This document shows positions 1-8,885 of a DNA stretch of 64,000 nt, piece by piece (position 1 is the first letter of the stretch; every line of letters starts with the position of its first letter). The notes beneath the pieces are model-generated. The model worked only from the letters and a program-made list of their open reading frames with translations, had not been told where the DNA came from and did not search any database. The stretch is from Brumimicrobium sp041655765. GTDB taxonomy: Bacteria > Bacteroidota > Bacteroidia > Flavobacteriales_D > Crocinitomicaceae. The position numbers and the translations under genes were made by a program. Location: contig JBBAEU010000003.1 of the NCBI GenBank assembly GCA_041655765.1, forward strand, positions 85,903 to 149,902, in the 5' to 3' direction.

Positions 1-170
1 GAACTGCTGAATTAACAGATGTTTCAGGAAGAATTATAAATACAATTAACATCCCTGAAAATCAATCAGAAGTAAATATTAAACCTGGAAGCAATGCTTC
101 AAATGGTATCTACTTTATCAAAATTGTGAATAAAGAAAATATAGTTCAAAGTAAATTGATTCTTAAATAA
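1..170 (+). CDS. C-terminal end of a T9SS-secreted protein (5' partial)
   Basis: The reading frame is open from the window edge (first whole codon at base 3) to a TAA at 168-170. The 55 visible residues look like the second half of a T9SS type A sorting domain: a 'DVSGRII' turn, a short beta segment ('SEVNI'), then 'GIYFIKIV' and a final 'SKLILK'. Such domains direct export through the outer membrane by the type IX system and are then removed. Nothing can be said about the missing functional domain. A strong terminator follows 22 bp after the stop. Confidence 0.8.
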   Translation, partial: TAELTDVSGRIINTINIPENQSEVNIKPGSNASNGIYFIKIVNKENIVQSKLILK

Positions 171-192
171 TATTATTCAAAAATAAAGTTTT

Positions 193-219
193 AAAGCCAT
201 CCATTTGGGTGGCTTTTTT
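193..219 (+). terminator. Rho-independent terminator after the T9SS gene
   Basis: A 10-bp stem (AAAGCCATCC pairing with GGGTGGCTTT, one G-U pair) closes an ATTT loop and runs directly into a T tract. It lies just downstream of the stop at 170 and on the same strand. Confidence 0.9.
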
Positions 220-297
220 ATTGTTTGACATTTTATAAACCATTGTATATGGAAGAATCTTTTTCCAAATACACAACGGCCTTTACATATAAATAAG

Positions 298-305
298 TAA
301 ATTTG
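298..305 (+). promoter_or_regulatory. Putative -7 promoter box of pdxA
   Basis: TAAATTTG matches the Bacteroidota -7 consensus TAnnTTTG exactly, 33 bp before the pdxA ATG. No clear TTG -33 box is seen at the usual distance, so this is a half-supported promoter. Confidence 0.5.
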
Positions 306-338
306 TATTATTAGACAGCTTAGTCAAAACTTTATATT

Positions 339-1406
339 ATGAGTGAAAACGAAATATCAATTTCAGATCAAACGCCAATAAAAGTAGGAATATCAATTGG
401 TGATATTAATGGAATCGGACCAGAGGTTGTGATTAAGGCATTAAGAAATTCTGATATTTTGACGAACTGCACGCCTATTATTTATGCATCAACAAAGTTA
501 ATATCAATTCATAAAAAAGCAATCGATGACGATACCTTCGCCTATCAAGGAATTAAAGATGCAAATGAAGCAAGTCATAAAAAAGTGAATGTCGTTAACT
601 GCTGGCAAGAAATCGTAGATGTTGAATTTGGAAAAACAACTGAAACTGGAGGAAAATACGCTTTTAAATCGCTTGAAATAGCAACACAAGATTTAGCAGC
701 AGGCAAAATTGATGTTTTGGTTACTGCGCCCATTTCAAAAGAAACAATTCAAAAAGCAGGATTCAGATTTCCTGGTCACACAGAATATTTGGCAGATATG
801 GCGGGACAAGATGAAGCACTCATGATGATGGTTTCTGGAAAACTTCGTGTGGCACTTGTAACCTCACACATTTCATTAAAGCAAGTCATAGAAGATGTAA
901 CATCAGAAAGAATCTTGAAAAAAGTAAAGGCTTTAAATAAAAGTTTACAAAAAGATTTTGGAATTATTCGCCCAAAAATTGCCGTTTTAGGATTAAACCC
1001 TCACGCTGGAGAAAAAGGTGCGATGGGAAGCGAAGAAATTGAGGTAATTAGTCCCGCTATTAATAAGGCAATGGAAGAAGGTATTTTATGTTTCGGCCCT
1101 TACCCAGCAGATGGATTCTTTGGAAACAGACTTTTTAACCAATTTGATGCTGTTTTAGCGATGTATCACGACCAAGGATTAACAGGTTTTAAATCCATTG
1201 CGTTCGACGATGGTGTGAACTTTACAGCAGGATTGCCAATTGTAAGAACATCTCCCGACCACGGAACGGCTTTTGATATTGCTGGAAAAGGTTTAGCAAA
1301 TGAACAATCGCTAAGAAGTGCAATTTATTTAGCAATGGATATTTATCGAACCCGAAGATTCATCAAGCACATCAATGAAAACCCTTTACAAACTCAAAAA
1401 GAGTGA
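339..1406 (+). CDS. pdxA: 4-hydroxythreonine-4-phosphate dehydrogenase PdxA
   Basis: Oxidises 4-phosphohydroxy-L-threonine in the DXP-dependent branch of pyridoxal phosphate synthesis; cytosolic, metal-dependent. The 355-residue length is close to the family norm. Visible family motifs are GDINGIGPE (residues 21-29), PGHTEYLA (near 145), and the three metal-binding histidine contexts: TSH (about 177), NPHAGE (about 222) and YHDQG (about 276). RTSPDHGTAFDIAG follows near 303. The gene stands alone between a terminator and the convergent PH-domain operon, whose last stop is only 2 bp away, so no terminator fits between the two. Confidence 0.96.
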   Translation: MSENEISISDQTPIKVGISIGDINGIGPEVVIKALRNSDILTNCTPIIYASTKLISIHKKAIDDDTFAYQGIKDANEASHKKVNVVNCWQEIVDVEFGKTTETGGKYAFKSLEIATQDLAAGKIDVLVTAPISKETIQKAGFRFPGHTEYLADMAGQDEALMMMVSGKLRVALVTSHISLKQVIEDVTSERILKKVKALNKSLQKDFGIIRPKIAVLGLNPHAGEKGAMGSEEIEVISPAINKAMEEGILCFGPYPADGFFGNRLFNQFDAVLAMYHDQGLTGFKSIAFDDGVNFTAGLPIVRTSPDHGTAFDIAGKGLANEQSLRSAIYLAMDIYRTRRFIKHINENPLQTQKE

Positions 1407-1408
1407 GG

Positions 1409-2920
1409 TCACATCCAAGGCTCTGTTCCGCTCTCAACCTTATAAAGAATATAGTTAATCTCTTTTAAGAAACTTGATGGAACAGCCCTGAGCTTAACAT
1501 CCCCACCAGCCGTGTGGAATGTAACGTTAAAAACATCTCTCCTTTTATACCATAAAGGTTGTACAGATGTTACTCCTTGAAGTTTGAACAATTCAATAAT
1601 TTCTTTTTTTTGGGTCCATAAACCTCCTTCTATATGTAAAAACTCGTCTGAGACATTATATTTAATGGAGCGAAAAACCAAAACCTGATAAGGAATTATA
1701 AAGACCAAAAAGAGTATTGAAACAACGATTAAATAATTCAAATTTTGTAAAAAACCACCCATTCTATAAGAAAATAACCAGAAAGCAATTAAAACCAAAA
1801 AAGTAATCAAAATCCTCTTATTCAGCCAGACTTTATGAGGAAAATATGATCTTATGTTTTTACTTAAATCTTTATGATAAAGAAATTCCAATATACTCTC
1901 TATGAGAGTTTTTGTTAAACCTGGAACGATAATTTTACTCTTATCAATTTCGTCCGTGCTTCCTGCCAAAGACATTTGTGCTTGATAAAGATTGAACTTT
2001 TTCTGAATGCGATTGGTTTCAATTTTAAAATATTGTAGTCTCTTTGCCTGAAAAGAAACTTTTGTATTGGTATTTAATCCCATCTCAACTTCCAGCCTTT
2101 TAGGAGTTTGTCGAATAGTAAGATTAAAATGTTTTAAAATCGTTCTTGCAACTGTAACAAAAATACTCAACACAAAAACAACCACAATAAAGCTTACTAT
2201 ATAAAGAAAATCACTTGAAACATCTTCAATATATTCCATGTTTGAAACGATATAATCATCGACAATATTTTCAAAATAATCGTTGAGTTGACTATATGTT
2301 GTGGCAACAAAAGCAAGAATCAGGAGAAAACCACGAAAATAGCTTTCTGTAATTCCAATTTTTAGTAAATCAAAAATAGATAGATGGTGTGTCCAAACTT
2401 TATCTTTTTGAACAACCCCTTCATTTTCTTCAGAATCTACAGCTTTTTTTGCTTCCCTACTCAATGTATCAGAAAGATTTCTGGCTTTTTCGTATGGAAT
2501 TGCATGAATTAAAACTTCATTTTTTTTACTCCCAGCTGTATCAATAACAACGCTATAAACGTTTATGATACGTTGAAAAATTGAACGTTTTAAATCGACT
2601 TGCTGGATTTTAGAAAAAGGAACATCAACTATTTTACTAGAAAAAACGCCCTTTTGGAGAATAAATCGATGGGAATCATAATCAATGTAAAATAAAAAAT
2701 TTCGATAATAAAATATACTATAAATTAATGCAATCAACAGAAATACTAAGATGATAATAAGCGTAGTTGTTAGTCGTTGAATTGTAATTTCTCTATTAAA
2801 AAGAATAATTAAAAGAGGCCAAAAGCGCTTAAACGTCTGAACAATCAATTTAGCAAGAATAAGGACAATTCCTTTTACCGATTGTCTTTGGGGAACATCT
2901 AAACTCAAATAATCATCCAT
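1409..2920 (-). CDS. Large PH-domain membrane protein (YdbT-like, DUF304)
   Basis: 503 residues with pairs of hydrophobic helices alternating with bacterial PH (bPH2) domains; I count about three repeats, each with a pattern like 'VPFSKIQQVDLKRSIFQR' and 'TAGS'. This is the layout of Bacillus YdbT, whose molecular role is not established in general. The start codon overlaps the end of the smaller YdbS-like gene by 8 bp, so the two are probably translationally coupled. It is the last gene of a three-gene operon headed by an SPFH protein. The function can only be given as membrane-associated, possibly envelope stress or membrane organisation. Confidence 0.82.
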   Translation of the reverse strand: MDDYLSLDVPQRQSVKGIVLILAKLIVQTFKRFWPLLIILFNREITIQRLTTTLIIILVFLLIALIYSIFYYRNFLFYIDYDSHRFILQKGVFSSKIVDVPFSKIQQVDLKRSIFQRIINVYSVVIDTAGSKKNEVLIHAIPYEKARNLSDTLSREAKKAVDSEENEGVVQKDKVWTHHLSIFDLLKIGITESYFRGFLLILAFVATTYSQLNDYFENIVDDYIVSNMEYIEDVSSDFLYIVSFIVVVFVLSIFVTVARTILKHFNLTIRQTPKRLEVEMGLNTNTKVSFQAKRLQYFKIETNRIQKKFNLYQAQMSLAGSTDEIDKSKIIVPGLTKTLIESILEFLYHKDLSKNIRSYFPHKVWLNKRILITFLVLIAFWLFSYRMGGFLQNLNYLIVVSILFLVFIIPYQVLVFRSIKYNVSDEFLHIEGGLWTQKKEIIELFKLQGVTSVQPLWYKRRDVFNVTFHTAGGDVKLRAVPSSFLKEINYILYKVESGTEPWM

Positions 2921-3434
2921 TGCTCGTTATTTTCTGAGACAACAATTCGTTTAGCTGTTGTGCCTTTTCGGGTAATAAACCTGGAACCTTAACATCACTT
3001 CCTGTTCCGCCAGCTGTATAAATATTAAGTGTAGCAATCCCAAAAATTTTGTCTAAAAAAGAACGGTTTACTGATAAGTGTTGAACCCTGTTAAATGGAA
3101 CAATCGTTGTTCTTCTGAGAAAATAACCCTTTTTAAAAACAATGTCTTTTTCTCTGATTGAATAACCATAATGTTTTTGTCTTAAAACTACATGAATTAT
3201 CCACGTTATGACAAAGAGTAACACTGCACCACACAGAATATAGACCTCAAGGTTAGATTCATTATAAAGCCAATTCGCAAGTATTCCTACAACAATCAAA
3301 AGAAATAAGAATCCATTGATAGACAAATACTTTGTGCGCAATTTATTTTCTACCGGATGAAAAGTAACTTCTTGAAACTGTGGTAAAACAGATAAATCCA
3401 CTTCTTCGTTAGAAAAAGAGTTATTCATTTCCAA
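2913..3434 (-). CDS. Small PH-domain membrane protein (YdbS-like)
   Basis: 173 residues: a soluble N-terminus, two adjacent transmembrane helices (about residues 38-85), then one bPH2 domain with 'VPFNRVQHLSVNRSFLDKIFG' split around residue 120 and a 'TAGG' turn. This is the partner of the larger PH protein, as ydbS is of ydbT. It starts 3 bp after the SPFH gene stop and overlaps the next gene by 8 bp. The specific role is unknown. Confidence 0.82.
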   Translation of the reverse strand: MEMNNSFSNEEVDLSVLPQFQEVTFHPVENKLRTKYLSINGFLFLLIVVGILANWLYNESNLEVYILCGAVLLFVITWIIHVVLRQKHYGYSIREKDIVFKKGYFLRRTTIVPFNRVQHLSVNRSFLDKIFGIATLNIYTAGGTGSDVKVPGLLPEKAQQLNELLSQKITSNG

Positions 3435-3437
3435 GAT

Positions 3438-4379
3438 TTATTTATCGTTTCCTTTATTTTTCTTTTCTCTTGACGATTTTTTCATCGCTTCCCCAATTTG
3501 GTTGGATGCAGTAAACGAAGCCACCATATCATTCAGCATATCACTTCCAGCTTGCGGAGAGTTTGGTAATAGAATCAAATTTGTGTTTGTATCAGAGCCT
3601 ATTGATTGTAAAGTATCATAATGTTGTGTTACCACAATCAAAGCTGAAGCCTCTTGTGAATTAATCCCAACACCATTTAGCACGTCAACACTGTCTTGCA
3701 ATCCACGTGCTATTTCTCTACGTTGGTCGGCGATACCTTGACCTTGTAAGCGTTTGCTTTCTGCCTCTGCTCTTGCTTTAGCAACAATTTTAATGCGTTC
3801 TGCCTCTCCTTCAAATTCTGCGGCTACTTTCTCTCTTTCGGAAGCGTTAATTCTATTCATTGCGGCTTTTACTTGGTCATCAGGATCAATATCCGTAACA
3901 AGGGTTTTGATAATATCATATCCATACTCTTGCATTGCTTCATTTAACTCACTTTTTACAGCAATAGCGATATCATCCTTTCTTTCAAAAACATCATCTA
4001 AAATCATCTTTGGTACTTCAGCACGAACAACGTCGAATACATACGAAGTAATTTGTGCATGAGAATTTTCTAATTTATAGAAAGCGTCGTAAACTTTATC
4101 TCTAACAACTTGATATTGAACAGAAATTTTTAGCCTTACAAAAACATCATCTTTTGTTTTTGTTTCAACAAGTACGTCTAACTGTTGAACCTTGAGATTT
4201 ACACGTCCTGCGATCCTATCAACTAAAGGTATTTTCAGTTGTAAACCAGAATGACGCACAGATTCAAATCGACCAAATCGTTCAATAATTGATGCCGTTT
4301 GTTGTTTCACCAAAAAGAAAGTTTGTGAAAGTAAAAACACAGCTATTAATATGTAAACAATACTGAAAGGAAATTCCAT
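3438..4379 (-). CDS. SPFH/band 7 membrane protein (stomatin/QmcA-like)
   Basis: 313 residues: one N-terminal transmembrane anchor (residues 5-25), the SPFH domain beginning 'QQTASIIERFGRFESVRHSGL', then a long charged coiled coil rich in A, E and R ('AEFEGEAERIKIVAKARAEAESKRL') and a low-complexity tail ending in lysines. These proteins oligomerise into membrane scaffolds, often beside membrane proteases or NfeD proteins; here the partners are two PH-domain proteins. It is the first gene of the operon. No exact TAnnTTTG box was found upstream. Confidence 0.9.
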   Translation of the reverse strand: MEFPFSIVYILIAVFLLSQTFFLVKQQTASIIERFGRFESVRHSGLQLKIPLVDRIAGRVNLKVQQLDVLVETKTKDDVFVRLKISVQYQVVRDKVYDAFYKLENSHAQITSYVFDVVRAEVPKMILDDVFERKDDIAIAVKSELNEAMQEYGYDIIKTLVTDIDPDDQVKAAMNRINASEREKVAAEFEGEAERIKIVAKARAEAESKRLQGQGIADQRREIARGLQDSVDVLNGVGINSQEASALIVVTQHYDTLQSIGSDTNTNLILLPNSPQAGSDMLNDMVASFTASNQIGEAMKKSSREKKNKGNDK

Positions 4380-4791
4380 TTTTTAAAATTTAAGTTAATG
4401 AATATTATATACTATAAAGTTAATCAAAACTTTTAAAAAATCGACATTATGATTAATAAATAGATGAAATTTGTGCTATTATTTTTTACCGCCAAGAAGT
4501 TTTCTCTTAATTAACTTTTTAGAAAAAAATTATATGTGATTATGAGTCGTCATAAATCTATCATGTTGTTGGAAAAAATTGGATAGACACATTGTTTTTC
4601 TAATTAAACCCGTGCAATTGGCTGACATTAAGCCAATTATGCTTATTGGTTGTAGTCATTATAAGTTTTTAACATTTTTTAAAGCATCGCGAACAACAAA
4701 ATGGTCTGGTAATTGGTTATAGTATTAATAGTTAAGTTTCATAAATAGTAGTGTTAGTTTTAATTAGAGGAGAGAACGCCCGTTTTCTTCT
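4380..4791. other. 412-bp gene-free stretch with hairpins; possible small RNA on +
   Basis: No credible protein-coding frame. Two structures stand out: a perfect 8-bp hairpin at 4616-4638 (AATTGGCT, 7-nt loop, AGCCAATT), and a strong terminator-like hairpin at 4762-4797 followed by a T tract reading on the + strand. No annotated + gene ends here, so the terminator could close an unannotated short RNA transcribed rightwards. I do not recognise 6S, SRP, tmRNA or RNase P sequence in it. Confidence 0.3.
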
Positions 4792-4801
4792 CTAATTTTT
4801 T
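4762..4801 (+). terminator. Strong hairpin with T tract, + orientation
   Basis: A 17-bp stem (4762-4778 with 4781-4797, two G-U pairs) is followed directly by a run of T on the + strand. It overlaps the stop codon of the minus-strand membrane gene ending at 4792. In the minus direction the hairpin is followed by AATTAAAAC, not a U tract, so it works best for a rightward transcript. Confidence 0.65.
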
Positions 4802-5136
4802 TGTTTGGAATTGTTTGGAATTATAATCCAAATCGCCACCAACAACGTCCCAGCTAAAAGCATATATTTCGCATAAGGAACATTTAATGCCATTAGTGAA
4901 AATCCAACAATTATCGTTAAAATGATAAGTAATAACATCAATCCTGAAGCCGTAAAAGTTTTATTTTTAATTTGTAAGACGATGTGAATTCCCACTCCAA
5001 CTCCACCAAGAAAAATCGCTGACAATGGGAAAACAGTTGACATACTTAATTTATAAGCCCCAAAAAAATTTAGAATATAAGGGGCGACCATCATAAGCAT
5101 TGCAATCACAATAAAATAGGTTCCTTGTTTTCCCAT
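4792..5136 (-). CDS. Small four-helix membrane protein, function unknown
   Basis: 114 residues with four predicted transmembrane segments (about 6-28, 34-54, 63-83, 88-106) and a short polar tail. I do not recognise a family. The tail is encoded by a perfect 10-bp tandem duplication (4801-4820), which gives PNNSKQKN at the C-terminus. A TACATTTG -7 box (5148 down to 5141) lies immediately before the ATG, implying a very short leader or a later start. The gene stands alone. Confidence 0.6.
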   Translation of the reverse strand: MGKQGTYFIVIAMLMMVAPYILNFFGAYKLSMSTVFPLSAIFLGGVGVGIHIVLQIKNKTFTASGLMLLLIILTIIVGFSLMALNVPYAKYMLLAGTLLVAIWIIIPNNSKQKN

Positions 5137-5252
5137 AGTTCAAATGTACAACCTTTTTATGGATAAACATTTCGCAAAATTTGCATAAATTTTAACACAT
5201 TAACTTTTAAAACTTTGTTATATTGCAGCATTATTCAAAATCTATATTAATA

Positions 5253-6941
5253 ATGGCAAGGGTTTTTATTTTCTCTTTGGTTTTATTGTCACTTATTATA
5301 TCTCATTATAATTTAGCTCAATGCGACACGGTTCGTTATCAAAATCCAATATGTGAAACATATACCACGTATGAAAATGTTAAATATGGTGAAGCCACAG
5401 TTTGGAATATTCCATACAACAATACTGATTTATACATGAACGTTTACACACCAAACAACGACACTTTATCAAAACGTCCATTGATGATTTGGGTACATTC
5501 GGGTGGATTTTTAAATGGCAACAAAGAGCATGATGACATAGTTGCTCTGTGTGATAGTTTTGTAAAACGTGGATACGTTACTGCAACGATTGATTATAGA
5601 AAAGGATTTAATCCAACCTCTTCAACCAGTGCCGAAAGAGCAGTTTATAGAGGAGTTCAGGATTTAAGGGCAGCCATTCGTTACCTTAAAGAGCATCATA
5701 TTACTTATGGAATTGATACAAATTACACATTTATTGGTGGTTCGAGTGCTGGAGCCTTTTCAACACTCCAGCTTGTTTATATGGAACAATACGAGGCACC
5801 TCCCTCCATAGGAAGTGGAATTGGATATCCTGCTTTGGGATGTTTAGATTGTGAAGGGAATAATTATGTACACAATATGGATATTTCCGGCTATGTTGCG
5901 CTTTGGGGTGCAGTTGGTGATTCAAATTGGGTAAGTCCTCATGAAACTACACCAGGCTTACTTATTCATGGAACTACTGACGGAACCGTTCCGTATGGAG
6001 TCGGGCATCCATTCGGGGTTCCGACAACACCAATAACACATGGCACACGGAGTGTTGCTAATCAACTTAGTGCATTAAATATTCCTTATACGACTTATAT
6101 CGTAGAAGGAGAAGGTCATGAATTTCATGGTGCATCAAATGGAACGTGGAATAATCCTCCAACTGCATATTATGACACGATTTTTAATTTAATCAATACA
6201 CATTATTCTGAAATATTAAGACAAGAAGTGCAGCCAATTATTGGAGATGACATCGTTTGTCCATTTGACACAATAATATACGAAATAAACATTCCAGTCG
6301 GATTCACATCTTGTTGGGAAGTAGATAACGCAACCATCATTGAGTCTAATAACAATCAAGTAAAAGTTGTCGTTGGAGAAACTAATCCGGTTTCTATTAA
6401 ATCAAAACAGTATAGTGAAATAGCTGCGTACAATGGAACATCAATAAAAACAGTTGAAGTTTCGCAGATAGAAAATGTGAATTTTATATATTTTGATGAC
6501 AATTTAGAAGTTTCTTTTATTCTCCCAAACAACAACTATGTTGTTTATTATTGGGATTTTGGGGATGGTTCTTTTTCATCTGATGAAAACCCAATTCACA
6601 ATTATGGAGCGGCAGGAGAATATGAAGTAACACTAACCATTGAAACCATTAATGGCTGCATCTTTAGTAAAACAAAAGTCATCAATATTCAAACATCAGC
6701 TGTAAGTGAAGAAACATTTGAGTATAAAATATACCCAAATCCAGCAAGTGATGAAGTTCACATTTATACAAATAACAACATTCTTTCTATTGCACTAACA
6801 GATTTGAATGGTCGTGTTGTTTTTGATGATGAAAGTATAAACACCAATCAAATTTTAATAAAACTAAATCAACTAGAAAAGGGAATTTATTTTTTGAACT
6901 TTAATGGCGGAGAAGTCGTTGAAAAGATTGTTGTGAATTAA
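5253..6941 (+). CDS. Secreted alpha/beta-hydrolase (esterase) with PKD and T9SS sorting domains
   Basis: About 562 residues. A signal peptide (FSLVLLSLIISHYNLA) precedes an alpha/beta-hydrolase of the carboxylesterase/BD-FAE type: oxyanion loop HSGGF, nucleophile elbow GGSSAG, acid in 'HGTTDGTVP', and His in 'EGEGHEFHG'. Next comes a PKD-like domain ('WDFGDGSFSSDENPIHNY') and a C-terminal type A sorting domain (YPNPAS ... GIYFLNF). It is probably exported by T9SS to act on ester substrates outside the cell. The frame extends 30 bp upstream to a TTG at 5223, but the ATG at 5253 gives a proper signal peptide and leaves room for a partial -7 box (AAACTTTG) near 5212. The stop is 1 bp from the convergent radA stop. 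Confidence 0.9.
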   Translation: MARVFIFSLVLLSLIISHYNLAQCDTVRYQNPICETYTTYENVKYGEATVWNIPYNNTDLYMNVYTPNNDTLSKRPLMIWVHSGGFLNGNKEHDDIVALCDSFVKRGYVTATIDYRKGFNPTSSTSAERAVYRGVQDLRAAIRYLKEHHITYGIDTNYTFIGGSSAGAFSTLQLVYMEQYEAPPSIGSGIGYPALGCLDCEGNNYVHNMDISGYVALWGAVGDSNWVSPHETTPGLLIHGTTDGTVPYGVGHPFGVPTTPITHGTRSVANQLSALNIPYTTYIVEGEGHEFHGASNGTWNNPPTAYYDTIFNLINTHYSEILRQEVQPIIGDDIVCPFDTIIYEINIPVGFTSCWEVDNATIIESNNNQVKVVVGETNPVSIKSKQYSEIAAYNGTSIKTVEVSQIENVNFIYFDDNLEVSFILPNNNYVVYYWDFGDGSFSSDENPIHNYGAAGEYEVTLTIETINGCIFSKTKVINIQTSAVSEETFEYKIYPNPASDEVHIYTNNNILSIALTDLNGRVVFDDESINTNQILIKLNQLEKGIYFLNFNGGEVVEKIVVN

Positions 6942-6942
6942 C

Positions 6943-8307
6943 CTATCCAAATAATTCTTTAAGAACTTCTTCAATTCGGATACAACCAACAATCTCAATT
7001 TTAAAGTTTTTTTGATTAATTCCTTTATTGTCTTTTGAAATAATTATTTTGTCAAAACCGAGTTTTTCTGCCTCAAAAATCCTTTGTTCGATACGATTTA
7101 CGGGTCTTACTTCACCCGACAAACCAATTTCTGCTGAAAGACAAATATTTTTATCTATTGCAATATCAGCATTTGATGACAAGATGGCTGCTACAACAGC
7201 TAAATCAATGGCAGGGTCGTTGACTTTTATTCCGCCAGCAATATTTAAGAAAACATCTTTTGCTCCTAATTTGAATCCACATCTTTTTTCCATAACTGCC
7301 AAAAGCATATTCAACCTTCTTGCGTCAAAACCAGTTGTGCTTCGCTGTGGAGTTCCGTAAGCAGCTGTACTCACAAGTGCCTGCACTTCAATCAGCATTG
7401 GTCGTATTCCCTCTAAAGTTGCAGCAATGGCGCTTCCAGATAATTTATCATGGTTGTCAGAAATTAGAATCTCTGATGGGTTTTCCACCTCTCTTAAACC
7501 ATTTCCTAACATTTCATAAATACCGAGCTCATTGGTAGAACCAAAACGATTTTTTATACTTCTTAATAAACGATAAGTATAATTTCTATCGCCTTCAAAT
7601 TGTATAACTGTGTCCACCATGTGTTCCAAAACCTTTGGCCCAGCAAGCGACCCCTCTTTTGTGATGTGTCCAATTAAAAACACAGGTGTTTCTGTTTGCT
7701 TTGCAAATCGCAACAATTGAGCTGTGCATTCTCTAATTTGGGAGATGCTGCCAGGAGAACTATCCAAGCATTCACTATGAAGTGTCTGAATAGAATCAAT
7801 AATCAACAATGTTGGGTCAATATTTTCTATATGTTTAAAAATTGTTTCCAGTTGGGTTTCTGTGAGGAGAAAACAATTTTCATTGAGTTTACCAATCCTA
7901 CTGGCTCTCATTTTAATTTGCTGTTCACTTTCTTCTCCTGAAACATAAAGAATTTTATGGTTAACTTCTTGCATTGCTGTTTGGAGCATGAGTGTAGATT
8001 TTCCAATCCCAGGTTCTCCACCAATCAGCACCAATGACCCAGGAACCAGTCCGCCACCAAGGACACGATTCAGTTCAGCATCTACAACTTGATGTCGTTG
8101 TTGCTTAATTTCTTCAACTTCATGAATTGCTTTTGGTTGAGAAATGCGTTTTGAGGCTTTAGAAAACACAGCGATATCATTTCCTTTTTGGCTTATTATT
8201 TCTTCTACGAATGTATTCCATTCATTACAAGACGAGCATTTTCCTAGCCACTTAGGGGACTCATATCCACAATTTTGACAGAAATATGCTTTTTTAACTT
8301 TAGCCAT
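6943..8307 (-). CDS. radA: DNA repair protein RadA (Sms)
   Basis: RecA-like DnaB-type helicase that drives branch migration in recombinational repair. From the chosen start (MAKVKKAYFC) the protein has 454 residues: an N-terminal C4 zinc finger (CQNC ... CSSC), Walker A GEPGIGKS (about 97-104), the RadA-specific KNRFG motif, and a C-terminal Lon-protease-like domain. The frame is open 21 bp further upstream, but that ATG lies within a TATCTTTG -7 box (8333 down to 8326), so the downstream ATG at 8307 is preferred. It is convergent with the esterase gene, 1 bp apart. Confidence 0.96.
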   Translation of the reverse strand: MAKVKKAYFCQNCGYESPKWLGKCSSCNEWNTFVEEIISQKGNDIAVFSKASKRISQPKAIHEVEEIKQQRHQVVDAELNRVLGGGLVPGSLVLIGGEPGIGKSTLMLQTAMQEVNHKILYVSGEESEQQIKMRASRIGKLNENCFLLTETQLETIFKHIENIDPTLLIIDSIQTLHSECLDSSPGSISQIRECTAQLLRFAKQTETPVFLIGHITKEGSLAGPKVLEHMVDTVIQFEGDRNYTYRLLRSIKNRFGSTNELGIYEMLGNGLREVENPSEILISDNHDKLSGSAIAATLEGIRPMLIEVQALVSTAAYGTPQRSTTGFDARRLNMLLAVMEKRCGFKLGAKDVFLNIAGGIKVNDPAIDLAVVAAILSSNADIAIDKNICLSAEIGLSGEVRPVNRIEQRIFEAEKLGFDKIIISKDNKGINQKNFKIEIVGCIRIEEVLKELFG

Positions 8308-8396
8308 GATGATTTCTTGAATTTTCAAAGATAGTTAAAATATGATGCAATTTAATAGCCTTAATTATCATTTTTAATTCAAACATTTCTAAAATT

Positions 8397-8427
8397 TTGG
8401 TTTTATATTAAAATTTGTTTAATTTTG
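8397..8427 (+). promoter_or_regulatory. Promoter of the lipoprotein pair
   Basis: TTG at 8397-8399, a 20-nt spacer, and TAATTTTG at 8420-8427 fit both Bacteroidota promoter boxes. The first lipoprotein ATG (8461) is 33 bp downstream, which also argues against the upstream start at 8425 inside the box. Confidence 0.65.
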
Positions 8428-8460
8428 TTTGTCTTATCTTTATTAATAAAACAAAAGATT

Positions 8461-8838
8461 ATGAAATCGTCAAAAAGTACATTTTTTATTTTTCTAGTTG
8501 TTCTTATGTTTGGATTTACCTCTTGTCAAGACAAAGATCCATCAATATTAAAGGTTTATGTACGAACAAATTCTCATGTATTGACTGAAGGTGCGATGGT
8601 TAGGATTGTTGGTGATAAATCAAAGGATACGCCTGAGTTTTTTGCTGAAAAAAAAACCAATGAATCAGGTGCCGCTCTGTTTAATTTAGATGATTTATTT
8701 GATTCTTACGATAAAAAAGCGGATAAGGTTGCATATTTTACTGTATATGCTCGTGATACAGCGGCTGTTTATACAATTGATAAAGCAAGAGCTAAAGCAA
8801 ATTTAACATCTACAACAACAATTATTTTAGAAGAATAG
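8461..8838 (+). CDS. Small lipoprotein, paralogue of the next gene
   Basis: 125 residues. A lipoprotein signal (MKSSKSTFFIFLVVLMFGFTSC, lipobox FTSC) is followed by about 100 residues with a beta-rich pattern: 'LKVYVRTNSHVLTEGAMVRI ... TNESGAALFNL'. This resembles a single carboxypeptidase-regulatory-like (transthyretin-type) domain, but I name no family. It shares layout and the 'G A x V x I/L ... T x x S G x A x F N' pattern with the gene starting at 8886. The start at 8461 is chosen over the longer frame because it begins the lipoprotein signal and sits downstream of the promoter. Confidence 0.72.
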   Translation: MKSSKSTFFIFLVVLMFGFTSCQDKDPSILKVYVRTNSHVLTEGAMVRIVGDKSKDTPEFFAEKKTNESGAALFNLDDLFDSYDKKADKVAYFTVYARDTAAVYTIDKARAKANLTSTTTIILEE

Positions 8839-8885
8839 CAACTATTTTTGAACTATTACGTTTTTAAGATATAAAGACACTAAAA

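Noticed and set aside
3754..4062. 102-codon + strand frame inside the SPFH gene
   Set aside because: Antisense shadow of a strongly conserved coding region; composition is low in complexity and no promoter or domain supports it.
4801..4820. 10-bp tandem duplication as a phase-variation repeat
   Set aside because: Only two units and within the last codons of a gene; a change would merely alter the C-terminal tail.
7028..7360. 110-codon + strand frame opposite radA
   Set aside because: Shadow of the RadA Lon-like domain; no recognisable protein features.
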